Assembly (NCBI GenBank): GCA_017448975.1
Contig: JAFSKN010000016.1
Coordinates: 62,001 to 126,000 of the forward strand
DNA: 64,000 nucleotides
Direction: 5' to 3'
DNA from: Clostridia bacterium
GTDB taxonomy: Bacteria > Bacillota > Clostridia > Christensenellales > Aristaeellaceae
The notes under the pieces were generated by a model. The model did not search any database. It worked only from the letters and a program-made list of their open reading frames with translations, and was not told the origin of the DNA. This document shows positions 56,368 to 63,889 of the stretch, piece by piece. The position numbers and the translations under genes were made by a program. Position 1 is the first letter of the stretch. Each line of letters opens with the position of its first letter.

Positions 56368-57660
56368 ATGAGGAAGCAGTCCTTGAAACGGCAGGCGCTG
56401 ATCACGGGGGCCAGCACGGCGCTGGTGCGGGCCATGGGCTTTGCGCTGCGGCTGTATGTGTCCCGGCTGTTAGGGGCGGAGGCCTTGGGCGTGATGGAGC
56501 TGGCGTCGGGGGTGCATATGCTGGCGCTGACCCCGGCGGCGGCGGGGCTGCCCCAGGCGGTAAGCCGCTTGACGGCAAAGGCCAAAGACCGTGAGGGACG
56601 GGAACGGGTGCTGTATGCCGGGCGGCGGCTGGCGCTGACCCTGGGGCTTTTGCTGACGCCGGTTTATCTGGTTTTGTCCCCTGTCCTGGCGCAATGGTTA
56701 GGAGACGAACGGACGCTGCCCGCTCTGCTTTTTTTCGCGCCGTGCATGCTTACGGTGGGCTTGTCCAGCGTATACGACGGGTACTTTTTCGGCCAGGGGC
56801 GGGCGCTGCCTCCTGCGGTCAGCGAAGGGGCGGAGCAGGTGGTGCGCCTGGGGGCGGTGGCGGCGCTGGCAGGGTTGGTGCCGCTGGTGACGCCCGCTTA
56901 CCGGGCGGCGCTGCCCGCGTTCGCGTCCTCCTTGGGGGAGGCGGCGGGGCTGCTGGTGATTTTGCCCCTGGCGGGGCGGGTGGCGTCCTTCCGGCGCGAC
57001 CAGAAGGAAAAGGAGACCCGGAAATCTCTCCTGCGCCTGACCCTGCCCCTGCTGCTGAACCGGTTGGTGCATACGGGGCTGCGCTCGGTTTGCAGCGCGG
57101 TGATCCCTCTGCGCCTGATGGCCGGGGGACTGGACAGGGCCGAGGCCATGAGCCGCTTAGGCATGTTAGGCGGCATGGTGATGCCCCTCATGTTCCTGCC
57201 ATGCATGGCATCCGGGGCCCTGTCCGCAGTGGGCGGCCCCGCCGTGGCCCGGTGCGGCACGAAAAAAGCGGAAAGCAGGCTGATCCGTCGATTGCTGCTT
57301 TCCGCTGTGGCGGTGGGCGTTGCCTGCGCCGGGGGCCTGTACGCCCTGGCCCCCTTCATCGCCCGCCGGGTATACCGTCTGCCGGAGCTGACGCCTCTGC
57401 TGCAAAAGGTCTGTCCCTTGGCGGTGATTTTACCCGTTCAGCAAATGGCCGGGGGCCTCATGACGGGCTTGGGCCTGCAGCGGCGGTCCCTGCGTTCCTC
57501 CCTGCTGGGCAGCGCCGCCCTGCTGCTGTGCGCCTGGCAATGGACGGAGCGGCTCGGCATTATGGGCACGGCTTGGGCGTATATGGCGGGCCACGGGCTG
57601 ACCCTGTTCTGCGAACTGGTTTTTCTGACGGGGCGGGAAAAACGGAAAGCGGAGGCTTGA
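56368..57660 (+). CDS. SpoVB/MurJ-like lipid-linked oligosaccharide flippase
   Basis: This ~430-residue membrane protein of the MOP superfamily has about 12 helices and a basic N-terminus (RKQSLKRQALITGASTALVR). Residues such as RLYVSRLLGAEALGVMELAS and GLPQAVSRL follow the SpoVB pattern. SpoVB/MurJ proteins move lipid II or other undecaprenyl-linked glycans across the membrane. The start at 56368 has GGAGGGG at 6 nt; the ATG at 56362 is too close. It is shorter than typical SpoVB (~500), with a compact C-terminus. Whether the host sporulates cannot be told from this gene. Confidence 0.88.
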   Translation: MRKQSLKRQALITGASTALVRAMGFALRLYVSRLLGAEALGVMELASGVHMLALTPAAAGLPQAVSRLTAKAKDREGRERVLYAGRRLALTLGLLLTPVYLVLSPVLAQWLGDERTLPALLFFAPCMLTVGLSSVYDGYFFGQGRALPPAVSEGAEQVVRLGAVAALAGLVPLVTPAYRAALPAFASSLGEAAGLLVILPLAGRVASFRRDQKEKETRKSLLRLTLPLLLNRLVHTGLRSVCSAVIPLRLMAGGLDRAEAMSRLGMLGGMVMPLMFLPCMASGALSAVGGPAVARCGTKKAESRLIRRLLLSAVAVGVACAGGLYALAPFIARRVYRLPELTPLLQKVCPLAVILPVQQMAGGLMTGLGLQRRSLRSSLLGSAALLLCAWQWTERLGIMGTAWAYMAGHGLTLFCELVFLTGREKRKAEA

Positions 57661-57724
57661 ATTTTTGCGTTCTTTTGGATATACTATGGTCAGACAGACC
57701 AGCTTAGTCTTTCTGGTCAAGACC
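57657..57724 (+). promoter_or_regulatory. Promoter and operator of the Phd/PIN toxin-antitoxin operon
   Basis: TTGAAT (57657-57662), 17-bp spacer and TATACT (57680-57685). Immediately downstream are two palindromes, TGGTC-N5-GACCA (57687-57701) and GGTC-AA-GACC (57715-57724), fitting autoregulation by the antitoxin. The -35 overlaps the stop of the flippase gene. Confidence 0.65.
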
Positions 57725-57740
57725 GTTGGAGGTGGACCGT

Positions 57741-57986
57741 ATGATGCAGGTGAATATTCTTGAAGCGAAAACGGATTTTTCCAAGCTGATCCGCCTGCTG
57801 GAAACCAAACGGGAGGATTGCATCACTGTTGCGAGAAACGGAAAGCCGGTGGCAAAAATCACGCTGATTCAAGAAACGCCCGTTTCCAAAAGAATCGGCG
57901 TCGCCAAGGGAAAATTCAGCGTAAAAGGCGATTTTGACGAGGGCAATCAGGAAATTGCGGATATGCTTACGGGAGGCGCGTTATGA
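57741..57986 (+). CDS. Phd/YefM-family antitoxin
   Basis: This 81-residue protein has the Phd/YefM N-terminal DNA-binding domain (VNILEAKTDFSKLIRLLE, then ITVARNGKPVAKI) and a short acidic C-terminal tail that should neutralise the toxin. The start follows TTGGAGG. Its stop overlaps the start of the PIN toxin gene (ATGA). The pair is a type II toxin-antitoxin module; GC content is somewhat lower than the surroundings, as usual for mobile modules. Confidence 0.9.
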   Translation: MMQVNILEAKTDFSKLIRLLETKREDCITVARNGKPVAKITLIQETPVSKRIGVAKGKFSVKGDFDEGNQEIADMLTGGAL

Positions 57987-58387
57987 ATCTGCTTCTTGAT
58001 ACGCATATTGCCATTTGGGCGATGAACGACGATCCCGCTTTATCCGCGAAGGCAAGAGAATTGATCCTTGACCCGGACAATACCATTTATTACAGCGCCG
58101 TTTCCGTGTGGGAGGTGCTGCTCAAGCATGCCTCGAGGCCGGAGGACATCCCCTTTAATGAAAAGGATTTTTCAGCGGCCTGCAAGGAAGCTGGATTCAT
58201 TCCGCTTGGCCTGACGGATAAGCATATGCTCGCCGTAAGCACGTTGACCCGTCCCGATGCCTGCAAAGCGCATAACGATCCGTTCGACAGGCTGTTGCTT
58301 GCTCAGGCAAAGGTAGAAAACTTTTCGTTTCTGACTCATGACGAACAGATTCCTGATTATCAGGAAAAATGTATCATTCCGGTATAA
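57983..58387 (+). CDS. PIN-domain toxin (VapC family)
   Basis: This 134-residue ribonuclease toxin has the PIN acidic residues: Asp in LLLDTHIAIW, Glu in SVWEVLLK, Asp in HNDPFDRLLLAQA and Asp in THDEQI. The LDTHxxxW start is typical of the PIN group paired with Phd-type antitoxins. It would cleave tRNA or mRNA when the antitoxin is degraded. The gene overlaps the antitoxin by 4 bp. Confidence 0.92.
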   Translation: MNLLLDTHIAIWAMNDDPALSAKARELILDPDNTIYYSAVSVWEVLLKHASRPEDIPFNEKDFSAACKEAGFIPLGLTDKHMLAVSTLTRPDACKAHNDPFDRLLLAQAKVENFSFLTHDEQIPDYQEKCIIPV

Positions 58388-58521
58388 ACGGACAGGTTCT
58401 GCTTCCATGAATGAAGCATATTACTATGAGTTTTCTCCTTCTGGCCTTTTTCCAGAATCTGTGCTATACTGGCCCGGTTGGATCACTGATCCCGCTATCA
58501 TTACGAAGGAGAAATGGGCGC

Positions 58522-59901
58522 ATGCAGGCATTGTTTTCCCGCGGTCACCGGGCGGCGGACAGGCAGGTGCTGCGGCTGGCGTGGCCGTGTATTTTAGAAA
58601 ACCTGACGGTCATCCTGATTTCGTTTGTAGACGCGGCCATGATCGGGGTGCTGGGGCCAAAGGCCACGGCGGCGGTGGGGGTCAACGCTTCTCCAAGCTG
58701 GCTGCTGGGCGGGCTGGTGCAGTCCTTAGGCGTGGGCGGCACGGCGCTGGTAGCCCGGCTGACAGGCGCGGGAGACGCCAAAGAGGCGGGCCGGGTCAGC
58801 GCGTTGGTGCTGCGCATGGCCCTGCTGCTCAGCGCGTTTCTCACGGCGCTGATGCTCTTTGGCGCGCCCGCCGTGCCCATCATGATGAACGCCGACGCTT
58901 CCATCGTGGACGAAGCGGTGGCTTATATGCGCCTGCTGTCCCTGGGTTTCATTCCGCATTATACCGGCATTGCCGCCGGTGCCCTGATCCGCGGGGCGGG
59001 GGACACGAAAACGCCCATGGCGGCGGGGCTTCTGTCCAACGGACTGAACGTGGTGCTGAATTTCTTTCTGATTTATGAGCCGCGCACCGTAAAGCTGTTT
59101 GGCCTGTCCCTGCCCCTGTGGGGCGCGGGCATGGGCGTGCGCGGCGCGGCGGCGGCCAGCGCCCTGGCTACGGGCATTTCCGGCGCGTTCCTGCTGCTGT
59201 CGCTGCTGCGCAAAAAAAGCGTCCTGCGGGTGCAGTGGCGCGCGGCCTGGGATGGGCAGGTCGTCCGGCGGGTGCTGCGGGTGGCGTATCCCGCCGCCTT
59301 AGAACGGGCCGCCATCAATTTAGGTCAGATCATGTTCGCCCGCATGGTGTCCTCTGTGGGCGTGGCGGCTTTCGCCGCCCACAATCAATCCATTCAGGTG
59401 GAGAGCTTGGGCTATATGCCCGCCTACGGTTTTTCCGCCGCCGCTACCACCCTGGTGGGCCAGGGCTTGGGCGCGGGCAGGCCGGACGACGCCCGGGAAC
59501 GGGGCGGCCGCGCCGTTTTCCTGTGCCTGCTGCTGTTGACGGGCGTCGGCGCGTTCATGTTCGCCGCCGCGCCCTTCCTGATTTCTTTGCTGACCCCCGA
59601 CGCGGAGGTGCGCGCCATCGGCGCCCTGCTCATCCGCATCTGTGCCTTTGAGCAGCCCTTTAACGCCCTGAGCATCGTCGCCGCAGGCGCGCTTCGCGGC
59701 GCGGGCGACACCAAAGTGCCTTTCTATTATTCGCTGGTGAGCATGTGGGGTGTGCGCATCGTACTGGCCTGGGTCCTTGGCACGCGCCTGGGCTTCGGCG
59801 TGGCGGGCTTCTGGTGGGCCATGGTTGCCGATTTGGGCGTGCGCGGCGCGCTGCTGGTGCTGCGCTTCCATCGGGGCCGGTGGGTGAACGCCAGCGTGTG
59901 A
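58522..59901 (+). CDS. MATE family efflux transporter
   Basis: This 459-residue membrane protein has about 12 helices in two homologous halves and matches NorM/DinF-type MATE transporters: ADRQVLRLAWPCILENLTV at the start, VDAAMIGVLGP in helix 2, and GGTALVARLTGAG. The second half repeats with AFAAHNQSIQVESLGYMPAYG and ALRGAGDTK. Substrates are often cationic drugs or metabolites exchanged with Na+ or H+; the specificity is unknown. The ATG at 58522 lies 10 nt after AAGGAG. Confidence 0.92.
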   Translation: MQALFSRGHRAADRQVLRLAWPCILENLTVILISFVDAAMIGVLGPKATAAVGVNASPSWLLGGLVQSLGVGGTALVARLTGAGDAKEAGRVSALVLRMALLLSAFLTALMLFGAPAVPIMMNADASIVDEAVAYMRLLSLGFIPHYTGIAAGALIRGAGDTKTPMAAGLLSNGLNVVLNFFLIYEPRTVKLFGLSLPLWGAGMGVRGAAAASALATGISGAFLLLSLLRKKSVLRVQWRAAWDGQVVRRVLRVAYPAALERAAINLGQIMFARMVSSVGVAAFAAHNQSIQVESLGYMPAYGFSAAATTLVGQGLGAGRPDDARERGGRAVFLCLLLLTGVGAFMFAAAPFLISLLTPDAEVRAIGALLIRICAFEQPFNALSIVAAGALRGAGDTKVPFYYSLVSMWGVRIVLAWVLGTRLGFGVAGFWWAMVADLGVRGALLVLRFHRGRWVNASV

Positions 59902-59913
59902 AAACTGAAATGG

Positions 59914-59955
59914 AAAGCCCGGGACGTTCCGCATGGAAGCCCGGGCTTTGGTTCA
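59914..59955. terminator. Terminator between MATE gene and binding-protein gene
   Basis: The perfect stem AAAGCCCGGG / CCCGGGCTTT (59914-59923, 59940-59949) lies between convergent stop codons. Confidence 0.75.
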
Positions 59956-59977
59956 TCCTTTTCGATTTGTCAGCCGG

Positions 59978-60940
59978 TTATTTCAGGTAATACGCTTCAT
60001 CCGGCACCTTGCCGCCCACGGAGGCGGGATTGGCCGCGAACAGGATGTCGTACAGCGGGGCGGCCTGGGCCTGCATGTCCGCCCCGGACACGAATACCAG
60101 ACGGCAGGAGGGCAGGGCCTTTTCGGCCACCTTGGCGGCGGCGATGATGCCCAAATCGGCGATTTCCTGGGCGGCGGCCGCCACGTTTTCATTGGCGAAG
60201 GCGATGGAGGCTTCCAGGTCCTGCATGAAGGCTTCCACCAGATCGGGATGCGCCTCGGCGAATTCCTTCCGCACGATCACCACGCTCATGGAAAGCTGGG
60301 CATCCGCAACGCCGTTCATTTTGGCGGCTTCGGCGAACGCTTCGGTGATGTCCAGGGCCACGCGGAAATCGGGGTTCTTCATCAGCACGTTGGTTACCAT
60401 GGGTTCGGGCAGCAGCACGATGTCCGCCAGGCCCTCGATGGCCTTGGAGGCCACGGCGGCGTGTTCGGCTTCCGTTTCCAGGGTGGCGTTCACGCCGAAG
60501 GTGTTCAGGATGTATTCCGTCACATATTCGGGGGTAGCGCCCTGCCCGGCGTACAGGATGGTTTTGCCCTCCAAATCCTGAACGCTGTGGATGGTGTCGC
60601 CCTTTTCCAGCACGTACAGCATGCCCCGGGTGGTGAGGGCCAGGGCCTTCACGCCGCCCTCGGTTTTGTTGTACAGCACAGCGCCCACGTTGATGGGCAC
60701 GGAGGCGATATCCACCTGGCCGGAAATCACCAGGGCGTTCACCTCGGCGGGAGCCGCCACCAAGGTGAGCTCGTAGGAGCCGTCGTTTTCGGTCATCATA
60801 TGGGCCACGGACATGCCGGTGGGGCCTTGCAGGGCGGCCACCCGCACAACGGTGTTATCCGCCGTATTCTCCGCGGCGCACACAAAGGGCAGGGACACAA
60901 CAAGCAGCAGGACAGCTAAGATTTTGAACATTTTTTTCAT
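59978..60940 (-). CDS. NMT1/TauT-type ABC transporter substrate-binding protein
   Basis: This 320-residue exported binding protein belongs to the NitT/TauT/THI5-like fold: RVAALQGPTGMSVAHMM, AAPAEVNALVISGQVDIASV and ILYAGQGATPEYVTEYIL. The signal peptide ends in LPFVCAAEN; the Cys is not preceded by a small residue, so it is a poor lipobox. No permease or ATPase lies nearby. It follows, on the same strand, a TM1266-type hydrogenase regulator and an attenuator-like leader, so the ligand may relate to metal or cofactor supply for hydrogenase, which is inference. Confidence 0.85.
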   Translation of the reverse strand: MKKMFKILAVLLLVVSLPFVCAAENTADNTVVRVAALQGPTGMSVAHMMTENDGSYELTLVAAPAEVNALVISGQVDIASVPINVGAVLYNKTEGGVKALALTTRGMLYVLEKGDTIHSVQDLEGKTILYAGQGATPEYVTEYILNTFGVNATLETEAEHAAVASKAIEGLADIVLLPEPMVTNVLMKNPDFRVALDITEAFAEAAKMNGVADAQLSMSVVIVRKEFAEAHPDLVEAFMQDLEASIAFANENVAAAAQEIADLGIIAAAKVAEKALPSCRLVFVSGADMQAQAAPLYDILFAANPASVGGKVPDEAYYLK

Positions 60941-60958
60941 CGTTTTATTCCTCCGTTT

Positions 60959-61204
60959 TTATTTTTTCGTCATGGCGCTTTTTACCTGCACGCCGGGCAC
61001 GTTGCCCAGCTTGCCGGTGAGCGCGCCCACCTGAATATCATCCCCCCGGATCAGCAAACCGATCACGGCGATGTTCCGCTCATGATCCGGCACGCCGATG
61101 CGGCCGGTCACGATTTCCTGATGCTGGGAAATGATTTGGTTCACCCGGGCGGTCTGGTCCAGGTCGTCGATCACGATGCCGATGAAGCCGATGCGTTCTT
61201 CCAT
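60959..61204 (-). CDS. TM1266-type iron-only hydrogenase system regulator
   Basis: This 81-residue protein matches the TM1266 family (putative FeFe-hydrogenase system regulator, ferredoxin-like/ACT fold related to the NikR C-terminal domain): EERIGFIGIVIDDLDQTARV, then IVTGRIGVP, GALTGKLGNVPGVQVKSAM. In other Clostridia it is encoded beside hydE, hydF or hydG. None are seen here; its neighbour is the NMT1-like binding protein 18 bp downstream. The ATG has AAGGAAG upstream. The gene is preceded by a leader with a terminator hairpin. Confidence 0.85.
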   Translation of the reverse strand: MEERIGFIGIVIDDLDQTARVNQIISQHQEIVTGRIGVPDHERNIAVIGLLIRGDDIQVGALTGKLGNVPGVQVKSAMTKK

Positions 61205-61224
61205 GTTTTTCGCTTCCTTTCTCC

Positions 61225-61419
61225 CAAAAAGAAAAGCATGACAGAAAATGCCATGCGTCCGATTCCAGCTGTTTTGCCTCCTTTCGCTCTCGGGCCCGGA
61301 CGCGTCCCTGCCCTCAAGGGAAACTGTTTTTTCGTCCCGTCCGCTGGCCCGTATGCAATGCACTAAGGTTCGCGTTCGCCGGACAGGGCTATTATACACA
61401 ACGGAACCGGTTCAGTCAA
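61225..61419 (-). promoter_or_regulatory. Promoter and attenuator-like leader of the TM1266-binding protein operon
   Basis: Minus strand TTGACT (61414-61419), 17-bp spacer, TATAAT (61391-61396). The ~180-nt leader contains nested stems (GGGCC/GGCCC, GGACG/CGTCC, CCCT/AGGG), a purine-rich block (GAGAGCGAAAGGAGGC) and a terminator GCATGGCA/TGTCATGC (61236-61256) followed by a T-rich tract ending about 20 nt before the start codon. This arrangement fits a riboswitch or other attenuator. No known class was recognised. It occupies most of the 61205-61520 gap. Confidence 0.65.
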
Positions 61420-61436
61420 GCGCGGAATGAAGCCTC

Positions 61437-61465
61437 TTGTCATCCTGGAGCGATTTGGGTATAAT
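61437..61465 (+). promoter_or_regulatory. Promoter of the VanW-domain gene
   Basis: TTGTCA (61437-61442), 17-bp spacer, TATAAT (61460-61465), divergent from the TM1266 promoter. Confidence 0.75.
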
Positions 61466-61520
61466 AAACAGGGAAGAAGATAAGACGCTTCCTGAACATA
61501 CGAACGAGGTTGAACGCCCG

Positions 61521-62498
61521 ATGAAAATGATCCGGACAAGCTGTTTGCTGCTGATCACGCTGCTTTTTTTCCCCGTCTCCTGCCATGCCTGGGGAGCGGA
61601 GAAGAACGAGGCCATGTTTGAGGCCCTGGCGTCGTGCGATTTTCATGCCCGCAGGGAGCCGGAAGCCAACTACCGGGTGGTGGAGGTGCCGGAAGGCGCC
61701 AGGGTGAAGGTGTTCGGCGAGCAGGACGGCTGGTATTGGATCTGGTACAAAAATAACATGGGCTGGGCCAAGAAGGAATGGCTGTGGGCCTTCCGTTCCC
61801 TGAACGCCGCGAAATATACCATTCCCGGCTACGAGCCGGAAACGGGCGCGGTCACGCTGGGGGAAACCCAATGGATCAGCACGGAAAATTTCAGCGGCGT
61901 AGAGGCCGCGCCGGGCACTGTCCTGACCGCGCAGGCCGCCGATACGGCGTACACCCTGCGGCTGTGGCGGGGGAAAAAAACCCTTGCGCGGTCCGCCGGG
62001 GAATGGACGCCCTTCACTTCCTGGCAGGACGCCCGGCCCGGGGATTTGATCGGCGGCTTTACCACGTATTACGATCTGCTTTTAGGCGAGCCCCTGCACG
62101 CGGAGCGGCAGCACAATATCGCCTTGGGCTGCTCGCTTTTGAACGGGACGACGGTGCAGCCGGGTGAACGTTTTTCCTTTAATGCCCGGTGCGGCCCGTA
62201 TAAATTTGAAAAAGGGTATAAGCGGGCCCCCAACGTGAGCGAAACGGGCGCGGGTTATGGCGGCGGCGTGTGCCAGGTGACGACCACGCTGTATAACGCG
62301 GTGATGGGCCTGCCGCTGCAAATCACGGAATGGTCGCCCCACGGGAGCAAAGGCGTGCCCTATGTCCCCGTTGCCCTGGACGCCTCGGTGTGGAAAACCG
62401 GCGATTTTCGTTTTATCAACACTCTGGATTACCCCATCCGCATCTGGGCCCAGCCCCAGAGCGGCGTGATCACGGTGCTGATTTACCGGGCGCTTTAA
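61521..62498 (+). CDS. Exported SH3-like/VanW domain protein
   Basis: This 325-residue protein has a signal peptide (TSCLLLITLLFFPVSCHAWG). The region at about 35-85 (NYRVVEVPEGARVKVFGEQD, WYWIWYKNNMGWAKKEWL) looks like a bacterial SH3 wall-binding domain. The C-terminal ~140 residues are a VanW domain: LLNGTTVQPGERFSFN, GYGGGVCQVTTTLYNAVMG and FINTLDYPIRIW. VanW proteins are linked to the envelope, but their biochemical role is unknown. The stop codon lies inside the left terminal repeat of the adjacent heptamer element, so the insertion may have set the present C-terminus. Confidence 0.88.
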   Translation: MKMIRTSCLLLITLLFFPVSCHAWGAEKNEAMFEALASCDFHARREPEANYRVVEVPEGARVKVFGEQDGWYWIWYKNNMGWAKKEWLWAFRSLNAAKYTIPGYEPETGAVTLGETQWISTENFSGVEAAPGTVLTAQAADTAYTLRLWRGKKTLARSAGEWTPFTSWQDARPGDLIGGFTTYYDLLLGEPLHAERQHNIALGCSLLNGTTVQPGERFSFNARCGPYKFEKGYKRAPNVSETGAGYGGGVCQVTTTLYNAVMGLPLQITEWSPHGSKGVPYVPVALDASVWKTGDFRFINTLDYPIRIWAQPQSGVITVLIYRAL

Positions 62499-62632
62499 CG
62501 CAGAAAGAGAGTTGAGAGTTAAGCGTTGAGAGTTGAGATGATTTTTGATGAAAAACGCTGGAATTCCCCTCTTGGTCGACTCTATAAATCTCAACTCTCC
62601 AATCTCAACTCTTTTGTGACTTAAAGTGTTCG
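62491..62632. repeat. Inverted heptamer-repeat element with terminal repeats (GAGTTGA type)
   Basis: The left end CGCTTTAACGCAGAAAG and right end GACTTAAAGTGTTC (inverse GAACACTTTAAGTC) enclose arms of GAGTTGA-type 7-mers (left 62507-62539, right about 62582-62612) with a ~45-bp spacer. The left end contains the stop codon of the VanW gene. It has the same design as 47249-47382. Confidence 0.87.
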
Positions 62633-62677
62633 TTAATAACCATAATGAAACGATTACAAATCAAGGAGGAACGTCCT

Positions 62678-63235
62678 ATGATCCCCACACCCGAAGAAGC
62701 CTTTGAAATCTTAAAGGAATATAACAGCGGCGATTTTCATTTGAAGCACGCCCATATCGTGGGCGACTGCATGCGCTGGTTTGCCAATGAATTGGGTCAT
62801 GGCGACGAAGCGGATTTCTGGCAGACCGTGGGCATCCTGCACGATCTGGATTTTGAGCAGTTCCCGGAGCAGCACTGCATCAAAAGCCAGGAAATCATGC
62901 GGGAAAAGGGCATCGACGAGCGCATCGTCCGGGCCACCGCCAGCCACGGCTACGGCATCACCGTGGACATCAAGCCGGAGCACGAAATGGAAAAGGTGCT
63001 GTTCGCCGTGGACGAACTGACCGGCCTGGTGGGTGCCGCCGCCGTGATGCGTCCCTCCGGTTCGGTGAACGATTTGGAAGTGAAGTCCGTGAAAAAGAAA
63101 TTCAAGGATAAGCGCTTCGCCGCCGGATGCAGCCGGGACGTGATCCAGCAGGGGGCGGATATGCTGGGCTGGGACCTGGATACACTGATCGATAAAACCA
63201 TTCTGGCCATGCGGGCAAGCAGCGCTGTGGATTGA
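62678..63235 (+). CDS. HD-domain hydrolase
   Basis: This 185-residue protein has a metal-dependent phosphohydrolase HD domain: first His in LKHAHIVGDCMRWF, the HD pair in VGILHDLDFEQF, a later His in ATASHGYG and the final Asp in VLFAVDELTGLV. It is the HDIG-like type often found in Clostridia and may act on nucleotides or other phosphoesters; the substrate is unknown. AAGGAGG precedes the ATG. Confidence 0.9.
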   Translation: MIPTPEEAFEILKEYNSGDFHLKHAHIVGDCMRWFANELGHGDEADFWQTVGILHDLDFEQFPEQHCIKSQEIMREKGIDERIVRATASHGYGITVDIKPEHEMEKVLFAVDELTGLVGAAAVMRPSGSVNDLEVKSVKKKFKDKRFAAGCSRDVIQQGADMLGWDLDTLIDKTILAMRASSAVD

Positions 63236-63236
63236 T

Positions 63237-63815
63237 ATGAACAGAGAAAACACAGATAACACAGGGAAAGCATACAATGTAGAAGTGCAGCGCCTCGTGG
63301 CGGGCGCGTCTATACGGCGTGCCAGATTCTACGCGGCAATGGTGGACGTAACGCTCCTTGATCGCGGACAGCCATATGAAGAACTCCCGGAAAGATATAC
63401 CATTCTGATTGCGGAGGAGGATAAGTATAATAAAGGAATGCCTGCCTATCACATTGAAAACAGAATTCTGGAGCTTGATTATGCTCCGGCGGGGGATGGG
63501 GGGCATATCATTTATGTAAACGGCCAGTATAGGAATACAGAGACGCCGATCGGAAAACTGATGCATGATTTCTTTTGCACAAAGCCGGAGGATATCATCA
63601 CACCGCTGCTCAGAGAACGCGTATATTATCTGAAAAAGACGGAAGGGGGACAGAAAGAAATGTGCCAGATCATGGAAAACAGAGTGCTTCAGGATAAAAT
63701 CGAGCAAGCAAAGAAGATCATCAGGACCGGAAAATACTCGCTCGATACAATTTCGGAAATTATTGGTCTTCCTCTGGCTGTCGTGGAGGAACTGGCCCAG
63801 CAGAAATCTGCCTGA
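63237..63815 (+). pseudogene. Rpn-type PD-(D/E)XK nuclease/transposase, N-terminally truncated
   Basis: The 192-codon frame matches the Rpn (recombination-promoting nuclease) or PD-(D/E)xK transposase family from residue ~11: GKAYNVEVQRLVAGASIRRARFYAAMVD contains the ExQ active-site strand, and the C-terminus has the usual helical IISEIIGLPLAVVEEL-like region. Intact members have some 60-90 more residues with the first acidic catalytic residue upstream. Here they are replaced by a stretch of short repeats (63239-63266: ACAGAG, ACACAGATAACACAGGG), which looks like a heptamer-element arm. It starts 1 bp after the HD gene. Probably non-functional. Confidence 0.65.
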
Positions 63816-63889
63816 TTTAGGGATCCGGCAGCAGGATTTCTCTGTTTACAAAATAAAAAACACCTATGCGAGAGCAAGGAGGCAGAAGG

